DNA of 64,000 nt. Source: M0108 sp937862735 (GTDB lineage: Bacteria; Pseudomonadota; Gammaproteobacteria; Chromatiales; Chromatiaceae). Positions 9,560 to 19,517 of this stretch are shown here, one piece after another. Numbering within the stretch: the first letter of the stretch is position 1; the number at the start of each line of letters is the position of its first letter. Under the pieces are notes generated by a model that saw only the letters and a program-made list of their open reading frames with translations, did not search any database and was not told the DNA's origin. The position numbers and the translations under genes are program-made. Location of the stretch: contig CALMDH010000329.1 of NCBI GenBank assembly GCA_937862735.1, positions 62,001 through 126,000 of the forward strand, written 5' to 3'.

Positions 9560-10237
9560 ATGCCCCAGGACCCCACACGATCGCCCCCGCCCGTCGCCGG
9601 CGCCGAACTGTTCGCCGTGGCGCGGGGCCAGGCCTGCCCGCCGCCGGCAGCGATGGTCGAGGCCGCCCTGCGCGCCGGCCGCCAGGTCAACGCCATGCGC
9701 CGCGTGGCCCGCCAGTGGCCGCGCACCCGCCCCATCAGCCTGTCGGTCGCGCGCTTTCTCACCACCCTCATTCCCGAGACCAACGGTCAGCCGGTGCTGT
9801 ATCGCGCCCTGGCCGGCGCCGTCCAGCACACCCTGGCGTGCATTCTGGCCCACCCGGGCCGGGCGCTGGACGCCGAGTCGCTGCGCACCTTCGTCATCCA
9901 GCTCTGCCGGCCGTTACCGGCCGTCCTGCAATGCACGGTGCGGATCCCGTCGCGGCAGCAGACCTGGAACCCGCTGGCGGACGATCTGTACGACTGGCTG
10001 CCGGCGCGGGAGCGGGTGGTGATCTATCGTTGCCACGCGCCGGTGGACCGGACGCACCTGCCGGGCTTTTTCGCCACCCTGCTGCCCCGCCTGGTGACGC
10101 CCGCGGATCTGTGGGCCATGCACCTGACGCCGCCCGAATTGCTGGCCCTGGTGCTCACGGCGGCCGACGCGGCCGGCGCGGACCTGCACCCGCTCACCCC
10201 CCGCGGCCGGGACGCCACCGGCGGCGCGCCGGCCTGA
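9560..10237 (+). CDS. Hypothetical protein between traD and the DUF4400 gene
   Basis: 225-aa protein I do not recognise. ATG 9560 has AGGAG eight bases upstream, overlapping the end of traD, so it is very likely translated. The sequence is rich in Ala, Arg, Leu and Pro with no signal peptide, no membrane segment and no nucleotide-binding motif, so a cytoplasmic location is likely. The N-terminal 100 residues look mostly helical; the C-terminal 30 are Pro/Arg/Ala-rich and probably disordered. Its place between traD and the DUF4400 gene suggests an accessory part in substrate recruitment or coupling-complex assembly, but that is inference from position only. Confidence 0.75.
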   Translation: MPQDPTRSPPPVAGAELFAVARGQACPPPAAMVEAALRAGRQVNAMRRVARQWPRTRPISLSVARFLTTLIPETNGQPVLYRALAGAVQHTLACILAHPGRALDAESLRTFVIQLCRPLPAVLQCTVRIPSRQQTWNPLADDLYDWLPARERVVIYRCHAPVDRTHLPGFFATLLPRLVTPADLWAMHLTPPELLALVLTAADAAGADLHPLTPRGRDATGGAPA

Positions 10238-10249
10238 CGGGGGCGCGCC

Positions 10250-10879
10250 ATGCTCAAACTCGCCCTGCTGTTGCTCCTCATCTGGATCGCGGAGGTGCTC
10301 ATGCTCACCGCCCTGGTGGCCGACCGCTACTACAAGGCTAATCTGCAGTACGAAGAAGAGCGCTCCCAGGCCTGGCTGGGGGACAAGACCTACAACGCCA
10401 TCCGCGCCCGCGGTGATCTGATCTTTGAGGATTTGTTTGTCGCCAGCGGCCTGTATGACAGCAGCTTCGAGTTATTCATCCCCTCCGCCGAAGAGCGGCG
10501 GCGCTCCCTGGGCATGGAAGACATGGGGCGTTCCCTGTTTCATCTCGTCAATGAGCGCATTGCCCTGGGGTGGTATGCCGTGCATCAGGTGATCCTGCGC
10601 CTGCTGCAGTTTTCGCTCTGGGTGCCGTTTTTTCTCGTCGGCCTGATCCCGAGCGTCGTCGATGGCCTGGCGATGCGCCAGGTGAAAAAGGCCAACATGA
10701 TCGCCGTCTCCTCCGTGGTCCATCGCCTGGCCCTGTATGCCTTTGGGGCACTGGTCTATCTGGTGCTGATGGCGCTGTTCTACCCGTTGCCGGTCAGTCC
10801 GCTGTTCTATCCCCTGGTCGCGGGCGGCCTGGCCCTGCTCATGGCAACCCTGGTCGCCAACCTGCAAAAAAATCTCTGA
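10250..10879 (+). CDS. DUF4400-type integrating conjugative element membrane protein
   Basis: Inner-membrane protein of 209 aa resembling the DUF4400/TIGR03747 family that regularly follows traD in SXT, IncC, IncH and PFGI-type elements. Hydrophobic segments lie at about 3-24, 122-140, 156-177 and 182-202. The region between the first two (about 30-115) is polar and carries conserved-looking ERSQAWLG and LFHLVNER stretches. The exact role is unknown; genes at this position have been linked to the coupling complex or mating apparatus. It starts 12 bp after the preceding gene and ends four bases before the first giant gene, so those two are very likely in the same operon. Confidence 0.85.
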   Translation: MLKLALLLLLIWIAEVLMLTALVADRYYKANLQYEEERSQAWLGDKTYNAIRARGDLIFEDLFVASGLYDSSFELFIPSAEERRRSLGMEDMGRSLFHLVNERIALGWYAVHQVILRLLQFSLWVPFFLVGLIPSVVDGLAMRQVKKANMIAVSSVVHRLALYAFGALVYLVLMALFYPLPVSPLFYPLVAGGLALLMATLVANLQKNL

Positions 10880-10883
10880 CCCC

Positions 10884-13800
10884 ATGAAGCGCCGCTACCC
10901 GCTCCTGTTCCTGTTCCTGGTGACCGCCCTCGCGGGGGCGAACCCGGGCGCCGTCCCGGACGCCGCGCCGGAGCTGCTGCCGATCACCCTGGAGACCGCC
11001 GAGGACACCCTCAGCCCGTGGGTGGCCTTGACCCCCCACCTCCCGCACCTGCCGGCGGTGACGCTGACGGTCGTGACGCCCCCGGCCGGCGGCCAGCTGG
11101 AGCTGGATGGCGCCCACCGGGCGCGCTTTCGCCCGCAACCGGACTGGCACGGCGACACGACCTTTCGCCTGCGTGCCTGCCACCCCGATGGGCGCTGTCA
11201 CGAGACAGAACACACCCTCCGGGTGTCGCCCACGGCGGACCCCCCCCAGCTCCCCGCGGTCTCCCTGACCAGCGCCGCGCCGCAGCCCAGTCCCTGGTTC
11301 GCCCTCCCCATCAGCGATCCCGATGAGCCCCCGCCGGGCGGCCACCGCCTGGAGCTGGTCAATCCGCCGCCGCCGACGCACGGGGTGGTCGAGGTGGACG
11401 GCGAGCGGGTGCGCTTCGTGCCGGCCCCGGGGTGGACGGGGGTGACCCGCGCCGATCTGGCGGCCTGTCACGCCGACGGCCGCTGCGGCCGCCCCACGCC
11501 GTTGACCCTGCAGGTCTTGGCCGACGCCGCCCCGCCCGCCTGTGATGCGCCGCTGGTGCGCGTCCAGGCCGGCGAGCCGGCGACCACCGCCGCGCTGGAC
11601 GCCACGGCGGCGGGCGACCCGCGCCAGCTAAGCATCCCCGCGCACGCACCGGGGCTGACGGTGCAGGTGACGGACGCGACGCAGCTGTCCGTCCAGGCGC
11701 CCGCCACCGCGCGGCGCGGGGACGCCTGGTACCTGCTGGAGGTGTGCGCCGACGCCGACCGCTGCACCACCTGCCGCGGCACGGTGCGGATCGAGACGGT
11801 CAATCACCCCCCCCGCCTCAGCGTGCCGTCCTTCGTCACCGACGAAGATACCCCCAGCCGGTTCCTGCGCCCGTCGGTGGCCGACGCCGATCCGGGCGAT
11901 GACTGGCGGCTGGAACTGGTCACGCCGCCGCCGGCGACGACGGGCGTGGTCCAGACCCTGGGCAAGGAGCTGCGCTTCAAGCCCGCCCCGGACTGGCACG
12001 GCACGACGGAATTCACCCTGCGCGTCTGTGATGCGCAGGGCGCCTGCAGCGCGCCGCAGCCGGCGCCGGTGACGGTGCGCCCGGTCAACGATGCCCCGAC
12101 GCTGCCCGCCACCGCGTTCACGCTCGCCGAGGATCAAGCGCCGGCGTGGTTCCCCTTGCCGGTGGTCGACCCGGACTCGTCGGGGCCGTTCCAGGTGGCG
12201 GTGGTGGCCCAGGGCGCGGGGGTGGTGGCGGCAGGGGAGGGCGGCCGCGCGCCGCGCCTGCGGCTGACGCCGCGCCAGGACGCCACCGGCACGGCCCTGG
12301 TGACCCTGCGGCTGTGCGATGACGCCGGGGCCTGCGCCCCGGCCACGGTAACCGTCACCCTCCAGCCGGTCAACGATCCGCCCGTGGCGGCGAGCGGCAC
12401 GCTGCTCGGCCCCGCGGGGGCGACGAGCGCCTGGCTGGACGTGGCGGTACTGGATCCCGACGCCCATGATACCCACCGCGTGGAGATCGTCACCCCCCTG
12501 GACGACACCCTGGGCGCCCTGGAGGTGAGGGGGCGCCGGGTGCGGGTGCAGGCCCCCGCCGGCGCGGCCGGTCGGGACACCGCGGGGTTGCGGGTCTGCG
12601 ATGCCGCGGGCGATTGCTCCCCGTCCTTCCCGCTCACGGTCGAGGTGACGCCGACCCTCCCCGCCTGTGCGGCGCTGCAGGCGGCGCAGGCGGCGGCGGC
12701 GGTCTGCGCCGCCGCCGCGGTTCCCGCCGCCAGCGCCGAACTGGCGGCCGCCTGTTGGCAGGCCGGGGCGGCAACCCCGGACAGCCCGCCCGCCGCCGAC
12801 ACCCTCCTGTTGGCGACCGGGGAGGATGAGCCCAGCCCCTGGGTGCCGCTGCCGTGGCAGGGGGCGGACTGCGCGTGCCCGGACGACGGCTGTCCCCTGG
12901 AGCTGGTTACGCCGCCCCCGCCCGCCGCCGGCACGCTGGAACTGGCCGCGGGACGCCTGCGCTTCGTCCCCGCCCCCGACTGGTCCGGCACGGCCGCGGC
13001 CCAGGTGCGGGCCTGCGCCCCCGGCGGCGCCTGTCAGTCGCCCCGGACCGTGGCCCTGCTCGTCACTCCCCAGCCGGACGCGCCACGCGTCCCGGCCGGG
13101 CTGATCGAACTCACGCTGGACGATCAACCCGCGCCGCTGGCGCCCGCGGTGCTCACGGTGGACCCCGGGACGTCCGCCACCGATCTGCGCTTCCGGCTCC
13201 TGACCACGGCGGCCGCCAGCGACGGCGTGGCGCTGACCGCCTCCGGCGCCCTGCAGCGCGACGCGGCCCTGGCCGCGCGCCCGCTGGAGGTCACCCACTT
13301 GCTGCAGGTGTGCGCGGCGGACGAGCGCTGCACGGTGACCCATCTGCGGCTGCGCGCCGCCGACGCCCGCCCGGCGCCGCGCCTCACCGCGCCGCCGTGG
13401 GTGGTCACCGCCGGCAGCCCGGATACCTGGCATCCCTTTGACCTGCAGTCTGCGGACCCCGACGCCCACCTCCAGCTCGAGCTGTTGAGCAGCACCCTGC
13501 CGGGCACGGTGGCGGTCAACGGCGCCGCGGCACGGCTGGTCCCGACCTGGGGCTGGACCGGGGAGGGGCTGACCCGCTGGCGGGCCTGTGATGACCGCGG
13601 CCACTGTTCCGAACCCGTCGCGGTCCCGGTGCAGGTCGTGGCGGCGCCGGACGCGCCGGCCTTCAATCCGGTCACCCTCGCCACCCGCGAAGACATCGCC
13701 ACCCCGTGGCTGGAGCTGGCCGTGCGCCAGGCGGAGCCGCGGCCCCCTTACACCCTCACGGTCGATCCCCCGCCCTCCGCCGGCGCGGTGCTGACGGACG

Positions 13801-16800
13801 GCGCCCGGCTGCAGTATGTCCCGGCGCCGGACGCGTCCGGGGAGGACGCCTTCGGCCTGGTGCTGTGCGATGCGGCGGGGCGGTGTGCGCGCCAGCCGGG
13901 CCAGGTGCGCGTGCAGGCGGTCAACGATCCGCCCCAGACCACCGCGGCCCCCCTGCTGACCGCGGAGGATCAGAGCAGTCCCTGGCGGGATCTCACGCCG
14001 GCGGATCCCGACCCGGCGGAGCGCCACACCTTGGAGATCCGGCGCCATCCGCCCCTGGAGGCCGGCACCGTCGAGGTGGCGGACCTGCAGCTGCGCTTTC
14101 ATCCCGCCCCCCACTGGTTCGGCGCCACCGCGCTGAGCTATCGCGTCTGTGATGCGGCGGCGGCGTGCAGCGCGGACGTCGAACTGGAACTGCTGGTCAC
14201 GCCGGTCGGTGACGCCCCGCGGCCGCAGCCGGCGGAGCAGACCACCCGCGAGGACACCCCCAGCGACTGGTGGCCCCTGCCAATCGACGACGACGACCCG
14301 GAGGATCAGCACGACGTGACCCTGACCGCGGTGCCCGCGGGACTCACCGTCCAGGTGCGTGATCGGCAGCTCCAGGTCAGCCCCGACCCGGACGTGGCCG
14401 GCGCCTTCGCGGTCGGCCTGACGGTCTGTGACCGCTATCAACGCTGCACCCCCACCACCCTGCCGGTGCGCATCGACCCGGTGGCGGACAGCCCGCAGGT
14501 CGAGGAGCTGTTCGTCGTCCACGAGCAGGGGACCCCCCCGGAGTGGCTGACCCCGACCCTGCGCGACCCGGACGTCGGGGATCAGCATCACCTGGAATTG
14601 CTCGGCGTGCCCGACCAGGGCCAGGCCGAGGTCAAGGGCGCGCAGCTGCGCTACCTGCCGGCGCCGGACTTCCTCGGCGAAACCGTCCTGGCCTTCCGCG
14701 CCTGTGATCAGCAGGGGCTGTGCTCGCCCCCGGCGCGCGCCGTCCTGCGGGTGGTGGACCACAACGACCCGCCGCACCTGGCCGCGCTCCAGATCAGCGT
14801 CGCCCCGGGCGAGACCGCGGAGGTCCGGGTCGACTACTCGGACCCGGATGCCGACGAGACCCACGTCCTGCGCCTGCGCCAGGAGCCGGGCTTCGGCACG
14901 GCGACCCTGAGCGATAACCGCCTGCGTTACACCGCCCCGGCGGAGGCCACCGGCGCCACCGAGATCCACCTTGAACTGTGTGACCAGAAACCGCAGTGCG
15001 TGGCGCGCGTCGTGCCCATCACCCTCCTCGCGCGCAACCAGGCCCCGGTGCTGGCCCCGCTGACCCTGCTGCTGCCCGCCGCGCCCGCGCCCGCCCCCTG
15101 GGTGCGGGCGGTGATCGAGGATCCGGATGCGGGCGATGAGCACCGCCTGGAGGTGGTCACGCCGCCGCGCCACGGACGCGTCGAACTCCAGGGCGCGGAG
15201 CTGCGCTACCAGGCCGCGCCGGCCTTCAGCGGCGAGGAACGCCTGACCCTGCGCGCGTGCGACGCCCAGGACGCCTGCTCGCCGCCCGCCCCGGTCACCG
15301 TCCGCGCCACCCCGGCCGCGGACGGCGACCCGTTGCAGGTCGACGACAGCAGCCTGGAGCTGAGCGAGGATGGCCTCGCGCCCTGGGTGGACCTCCTGAC
15401 CCGGGTGCGCCCGGCCGTCGCGCCCGACACGCTGGTGGTGGAACTGACCGACCCGGCCCAGCATGGCCAGTGTCACCTGTCCGGCCGCCGGCTGCGCTAT
15501 CGGCCCCCGGCCGACTGGTCGGGCGCGGACAGCTGCGGCTATCGCGTCTGTCGCACCGACGGGCACTGTAGCGCGCCCGCGCGCCTGCAGGTCACCGTGA
15601 CCCCCCAACCGGATGCGCCCCGCCTCGGCGAGCTGACGCTGGACCTGCTGGAATCGACCACGCAGACCGTCACCGTCCCGGTCTTCGATGCCGACGAGCA
15701 GGCGGGGCACCGGGTGACGGTGGTGGAGAGCGCCGCCGACCTGACCCTGGTGGTGTCCGGTCTGGAACTCGAGGTCACGCCGCGGCCGACGTTTTCCGGG
15801 GACGCCCCCTTTACCCTGCAGGCCTGTGATGCCGGCGGGCTGTGCAGCCAACGCGCCTATACCGTGACGGTGCTGCCGCTGCCGGACGCGCCGCGCCTGA
15901 CGCCGCTGACCCTGGAGGTCGAGGAAGATACCGCCACCGGCCCGGTGGCGGTGCCGATCGTCGACGCGGATGCCAACGAGCGGTACTGGCTGCAGGTGCT
16001 CGCGCCGCCGGAACATGGCCAGGTGACCGTGGCGGCGGGGAGTCAACCCACCCTCACCTACACCCCCCATCCCGACTATGCCGGCAACGATGACCTGTTG
16101 CTGCAGGTCTGCGACCAGCACACCCTGTGTAACGAGATGCCCGTCACCGTGCGCGTGGCGGCGCGCAATGATCCGCCCCAGGCGGTGACGCTGGTCCTGC
16201 GCACCCACCAGGACACGCCGGTCCCCTTTACCCGGCCCGCGGTGACGGACCCGGACCGCGACGATCGCCACCAGCTCAGCGTCGTGACGCCGCCGCAGCA
16301 GGCCACGGTCGAGCTGGGCACGGACCTGTTGAGCCTGCGCGCCCTGCCGCGGCCCGGGTTTACCGGCCGGGAAACCTTCACGGTGCGGGTCTGTGATCTG
16401 AGCGCGGCGTGCGTGGACGCGGCGGCGGAACTCGAGGTGCTGCCCCTGCGCAACCCCGCTGACACCCTGGCGATCCTGCCCACGGTCGCGGTGGTCGGGC
16501 CCTCCCCCGAGGGGCGCTGGCCGTTGGTGACCACGCCGCTCACGCGCCGCGACACCGGCGAACGCGTGACGGGCAAGCACCCGCTCACCCTGCGCTACGC
16601 CGCCGACGGACGGGCCAACCTGCGCTTGGGCACCGCCACGCTCGTCCCGGGTGGCACGCTCACGGTGCCCGACTATGATTTCGATGCCGCGGGGGGACGC
16701 ATTGCCCTGGCGTTGGCCCTTGACGCGCCCGCCACCGCCCCGGACGGCGTGATCGGGATGCTCACGCTCCGGGTGGAGGCGCTTGTGACCGAGGACATCG

Positions 16801-19517
16801 GCGTCCAGCTCGCCACCTGGAATCCCGCCCGCCTGCTCGCGCCCCAACCGCCGACGACGGTCGTGGCGCGGGACGTCCAGCGCCTCGACATCCCCGTCGC
16901 CGACCTCAGCGGCTACTGCGCCGGGACGGTCCTGACCTGGACCTCAGCCGCCGCCTTCCCGCGGCGGGATCGCAGCCGGGGCTACTGCGCGGTGGAATGG
17001 CTGGACCTCCCCCCCGGACTGGAGCCCGACCGCCGCGCCGTGGGGGCGAGCCTGACGGGGCGCGTGACGACCCCGGACCCGGTGGCCACCCTCGTCTGGC
17101 GCGCCGGCCTGGTGTTTTTCGATCACCTCGGCCTGCCGCGCTTCTTTCCGGCCGCCGGGGAACGCCGCCTGGAGCTGCAGGTGATCGCGCCGCCGCTCCC
17201 GGAACTGCTGTTCCGTCCCGACGCGACGGCCAGCGTCACGGGGCCGGCGGGTGGCTATTGGCCCCTGCCGGCCACGGCGGTGGCGCAGGTCAGCGCCCGG
17301 GCGCCCTATCCCGGCCTGACACTGACCCTCGACCCGGTCGGGGGGGCGGACCCGGAGGGGATTGTCGTGCACAGCGCCAGCACCACGGTCCAGGCGGACG
17401 TGACCAGCGCGCGCCGCCCGCAGACTTACCGCCTCACGGCGGCCTACTCGCAGGCCCCGGCGCACGCCGCCACCGCGCAGCTGACCCTGGGCGAACCCGG
17501 TCGCGGCAGTGCCGTGACCTTGCATGGCGGGCCGACCCTTACCCAGCGCGCCGATGAGGCGCTGGTGATCCACGGCGCCCTGGTGGACTTCGCCGCCCCG
17601 GACCGGCCGGCGGACGAGGCCGGGCGCTGGCGGGTGCAGCTGATGCGCCAGCAGGCGGGCGGCCCGGACGTGGCCGTCGGCCCGGAAATCGAGGCCGGCG
17701 CGGCGCCCTTCACCCTGACGCTGCCGCCCCAGGCGCCCGGGGAATTCCTGCTCTTTGCCGAAGCGCTCGATGCCTATGGCACCGGGCAGCGGGTGCATTC
17801 CGCGCCGCTGCGCGTCATCCTCAGTGACCCCGCCGCGGCGCCGGCCATCACCCTGGACGCCGACCTCCGCCAGGGCCAGGCCCCGCTGGCCACGACCCTC
17901 ACCGCGCGGCTGCCCGCGGCCGCCCTCGCCCAGGTGGCGGCCGTGGCTTGGGAAAGGGCCCCCGACCCGGACGGGGCCTACCAGGTGATCGCGACGACGA
18001 CCGCGCCCGAGTTGCGGTTGACCCTGCCGCTCCTGGTGCGGGAACCGGGCGTCTATCATTACCGGCTGCGCGTCACGCCGCGGGGCGGCGGGCCGCCCAC
18101 CTATTCTCCGCCCCTCACGGTGCAGGCCTATCAGCTGCCCCCGTTGCGCATCCACGGCTATCCCGAAACCGTGCTCGGCCGGCCGGTACAGTGGGCCGTG
18201 CTGGAGAGCGGGGCGGACGCCATCGAGTATCAGTGGACCTCACCCGCGCTGGTCGGCAGCGCGCAGGGCGCCAGCGTCCAGCTGGCCGCGGATCAGCCCG
18301 GCCGCCTGCCGGTCACCGTGCGGGCCAAGTACGTCACCGCGCCCGACCTGCCGGCGGCCTGGGCGACCTGGACCGGCCAGTTGCTGGTCGCGCCGCCGTT
18401 CCTGCGGGCGCCGACCCTGAGCGGGCCCTACACCGTGTACGAAGGTCAGGTTGCCCGTTTCCACAGTCCCCAGGAGCCGGTGGTGGATCCGGCCGCGCCG
18501 CTGGCGCCGGCGGTGCGCCGGCTGTGGCGCCTGCCCAACGGCCGGGTGGCGACCGGCGACAGCGTGGTCTACACCGTGGGCGCGGACGACGCCCATATCG
18601 ATTACAGCGCCTGGCTCGATGGCCATGAGGCGACGACCCGCGTCACCAGCCGGCTGCCCCTCCACACCCATGCCCGCCCCTGGCCGCGCTGGCAGTTGCA
18701 ACGGCGCCCCCTGCGCGCCCAGACCCCGGCCCGCGTGTATTACGCCCTGGTCCCCGAAACGCCCGCCGGGCAGCGCGATCTGCGCCTGGGCCAGGACCTG
18801 CGCTATGACCTCGACCTGCCCGCGGGGGTGACCGTGCTCGCGCATGACCGGCATACCGCCCTGCTCCAGTTCGACGCCCCGGGGCCCTATGCGGTGCGCT
18901 TTACCGTCACCGACGCCCAGGGCCGCCAGCAGACGGTGGAGGACCGGCTGACGATTGCCGATCCCCCCCCGCTGCTGGCCTCCGTGCGCACCTTTTTCGC
19001 CGATCGCTGGCAACGGGCGCCGCTGGACACGACCCTGCGCTGGTCGGTCGAGGGCCTGGCCGCCGGGGAAACGGTCACCGCCGTCCAGCTCCTGCTCGAC
19101 GGCGAGCTGGCGCAGACGGACCCCCCCGCGACCGCTGCCCTGCGCCTGATGACGCCGGGCCAGCATGAGGTCGTGCTGCGGGTACGCACCTCCCAGGGAC
19201 GCAGCGTCGCGGAGCGGACCCGGATCCAGGTCCAGCGCCCCGCGCCGCCGCGCTGCCAGATTGAGGTCAGCGGGCCCCTGCCGGGCAACGCCGGGATCAG
19301 CGCCGTCTGCACCACGCCCCTGGGCCGCGTCGGCAGCTATCACTGGCGCGTGCTGTTCGTCGATGGCGGGCGCGTGGAGCTGAAAAACGGCGGCCAGCGC
19401 TTTCAGCTGGCCAAGGCCGACCAGGCGCGGGCGGTCGCGCGGATCGAGCTCGTCGCGCGGGACGATCAGGGCCACGCCGCGCCGGTGGTCACCTGGGCGC
19501 CGGAGGCGCGGCCGTGA
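10884..19517 (+). CDS. Giant secreted protein 1: 19 cadherin/Ig-like repeats plus shared C-terminal module
   Basis: 2877-aa predicted exported protein. Residues 1-20 form a Sec signal peptide (MKRRYPLLFLFLVTALAGA). Residues of about 30-1855 hold 19 units of roughly 95 aa of the tandem cadherin-like/Big type. Each begins near VNDPP, passes through an ED-SPW motif, DPD, VVTPP and PAPDW, and ends in a cysteine pair of the form VCDAxGxCS. A Cys/Ala-rich helical insert interrupts unit 7 (about 595-635). The last 1020 residues are the module shared with the other four giants here, including CAGT/YCAVEW and the PPRC...CTTPLG end. No LPXTG, beta-barrel or membrane anchor is visible. It begins four bases after the DUF4400 gene, which places it in the transfer operon. 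A mating or surface-contact role is inferred; a general adhesin is the alternative. Confidence 0.85.
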   Translation: MKRRYPLLFLFLVTALAGANPGAVPDAAPELLPITLETAEDTLSPWVALTPHLPHLPAVTLTVVTPPAGGQLELDGAHRARFRPQPDWHGDTTFRLRACHPDGRCHETEHTLRVSPTADPPQLPAVSLTSAAPQPSPWFALPISDPDEPPPGGHRLELVNPPPPTHGVVEVDGERVRFVPAPGWTGVTRADLAACHADGRCGRPTPLTLQVLADAAPPACDAPLVRVQAGEPATTAALDATAAGDPRQLSIPAHAPGLTVQVTDATQLSVQAPATARRGDAWYLLEVCADADRCTTCRGTVRIETVNHPPRLSVPSFVTDEDTPSRFLRPSVADADPGDDWRLELVTPPPATTGVVQTLGKELRFKPAPDWHGTTEFTLRVCDAQGACSAPQPAPVTVRPVNDAPTLPATAFTLAEDQAPAWFPLPVVDPDSSGPFQVAVVAQGAGVVAAGEGGRAPRLRLTPRQDATGTALVTLRLCDDAGACAPATVTVTLQPVNDPPVAASGTLLGPAGATSAWLDVAVLDPDAHDTHRVEIVTPLDDTLGALEVRGRRVRVQAPAGAAGRDTAGLRVCDAAGDCSPSFPLTVEVTPTLPACAALQAAQAAAAVCAAAAVPAASAELAAACWQAGAATPDSPPAADTLLLATGEDEPSPWVPLPWQGADCACPDDGCPLELVTPPPPAAGTLELAAGRLRFVPAPDWSGTAAAQVRACAPGGACQSPRTVALLVTPQPDAPRVPAGLIELTLDDQPAPLAPAVLTVDPGTSATDLRFRLLTTAAASDGVALTASGALQRDAALAARPLEVTHLLQVCAADERCTVTHLRLRAADARPAPRLTAPPWVVTAGSPDTWHPFDLQSADPDAHLQLELLSSTLPGTVAVNGAAARLVPTWGWTGEGLTRWRACDDRGHCSEPVAVPVQVVAAPDAPAFNPVTLATREDIATPWLELAVRQAEPRPPYTLTVDPPPSAGAVLTDGARLQYVPAPDASGEDAFGLVLCDAAGRCARQPGQVRVQAVNDPPQTTAAPLLTAEDQSSPWRDLTPADPDPAERHTLEIRRHPPLEAGTVEVADLQLRFHPAPHWFGATALSYRVCDAAAACSADVELELLVTPVGDAPRPQPAEQTTREDTPSDWWPLPIDDDDPEDQHDVTLTAVPAGLTVQVRDRQLQVSPDPDVAGAFAVGLTVCDRYQRCTPTTLPVRIDPVADSPQVEELFVVHEQGTPPEWLTPTLRDPDVGDQHHLELLGVPDQGQAEVKGAQLRYLPAPDFLGETVLAFRACDQQGLCSPPARAVLRVVDHNDPPHLAALQISVAPGETAEVRVDYSDPDADETHVLRLRQEPGFGTATLSDNRLRYTAPAEATGATEIHLELCDQKPQCVARVVPITLLARNQAPVLAPLTLLLPAAPAPAPWVRAVIEDPDAGDEHRLEVVTPPRHGRVELQGAELRYQAAPAFSGEERLTLRACDAQDACSPPAPVTVRATPAADGDPLQVDDSSLELSEDGLAPWVDLLTRVRPAVAPDTLVVELTDPAQHGQCHLSGRRLRYRPPADWSGADSCGYRVCRTDGHCSAPARLQVTVTPQPDAPRLGELTLDLLESTTQTVTVPVFDADEQAGHRVTVVESAADLTLVVSGLELEVTPRPTFSGDAPFTLQACDAGGLCSQRAYTVTVLPLPDAPRLTPLTLEVEEDTATGPVAVPIVDADANERYWLQVLAPPEHGQVTVAAGSQPTLTYTPHPDYAGNDDLLLQVCDQHTLCNEMPVTVRVAARNDPPQAVTLVLRTHQDTPVPFTRPAVTDPDRDDRHQLSVVTPPQQATVELGTDLLSLRALPRPGFTGRETFTVRVCDLSAACVDAAAELEVLPLRNPADTLAILPTVAVVGPSPEGRWPLVTTPLTRRDTGERVTGKHPLTLRYAADGRANLRLGTATLVPGGTLTVPDYDFDAAGGRIALALALDAPATAPDGVIGMLTLRVEALVTEDIGVQLATWNPARLLAPQPPTTVVARDVQRLDIPVADLSGYCAGTVLTWTSAAAFPRRDRSRGYCAVEWLDLPPGLEPDRRAVGASLTGRVTTPDPVATLVWRAGLVFFDHLGLPRFFPAAGERRLELQVIAPPLPELLFRPDATASVTGPAGGYWPLPATAVAQVSARAPYPGLTLTLDPVGGADPEGIVVHSASTTVQADVTSARRPQTYRLTAAYSQAPAHAATAQLTLGEPGRGSAVTLHGGPTLTQRADEALVIHGALVDFAAPDRPADEAGRWRVQLMRQQAGGPDVAVGPEIEAGAAPFTLTLPPQAPGEFLLFAEALDAYGTGQRVHSAPLRVILSDPAAAPAITLDADLRQGQAPLATTLTARLPAAALAQVAAVAWERAPDPDGAYQVIATTTAPELRLTLPLLVREPGVYHYRLRVTPRGGGPPTYSPPLTVQAYQLPPLRIHGYPETVLGRPVQWAVLESGADAIEYQWTSPALVGSAQGASVQLAADQPGRLPVTVRAKYVTAPDLPAAWATWTGQLLVAPPFLRAPTLSGPYTVYEGQVARFHSPQEPVVDPAAPLAPAVRRLWRLPNGRVATGDSVVYTVGADDAHIDYSAWLDGHEATTRVTSRLPLHTHARPWPRWQLQRRPLRAQTPARVYYALVPETPAGQRDLRLGQDLRYDLDLPAGVTVLAHDRHTALLQFDAPGPYAVRFTVTDAQGRQQTVEDRLTIADPPPLLASVRTFFADRWQRAPLDTTLRWSVEGLAAGETVTAVQLLLDGELAQTDPPATAALRLMTPGQHEVVLRVRTSQGRSVAERTRIQVQRPAPPRCQIEVSGPLPGNAGISAVCTTPLGRVGSYHWRVLFVDGGRVELKNGGQRFQLAKADQARAVARIELVARDDQGHAAPVVTWAPEARP

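Noticed and set aside
11628..16847. Very long open frame (1739 aa) on the minus strand
   Set aside because: It is antisense to giant gene 1. High GC with third-position bias keeps the opposite strand open; the product is Arg/Gly/His-rich, has no domain, and has no ribosome binding site.
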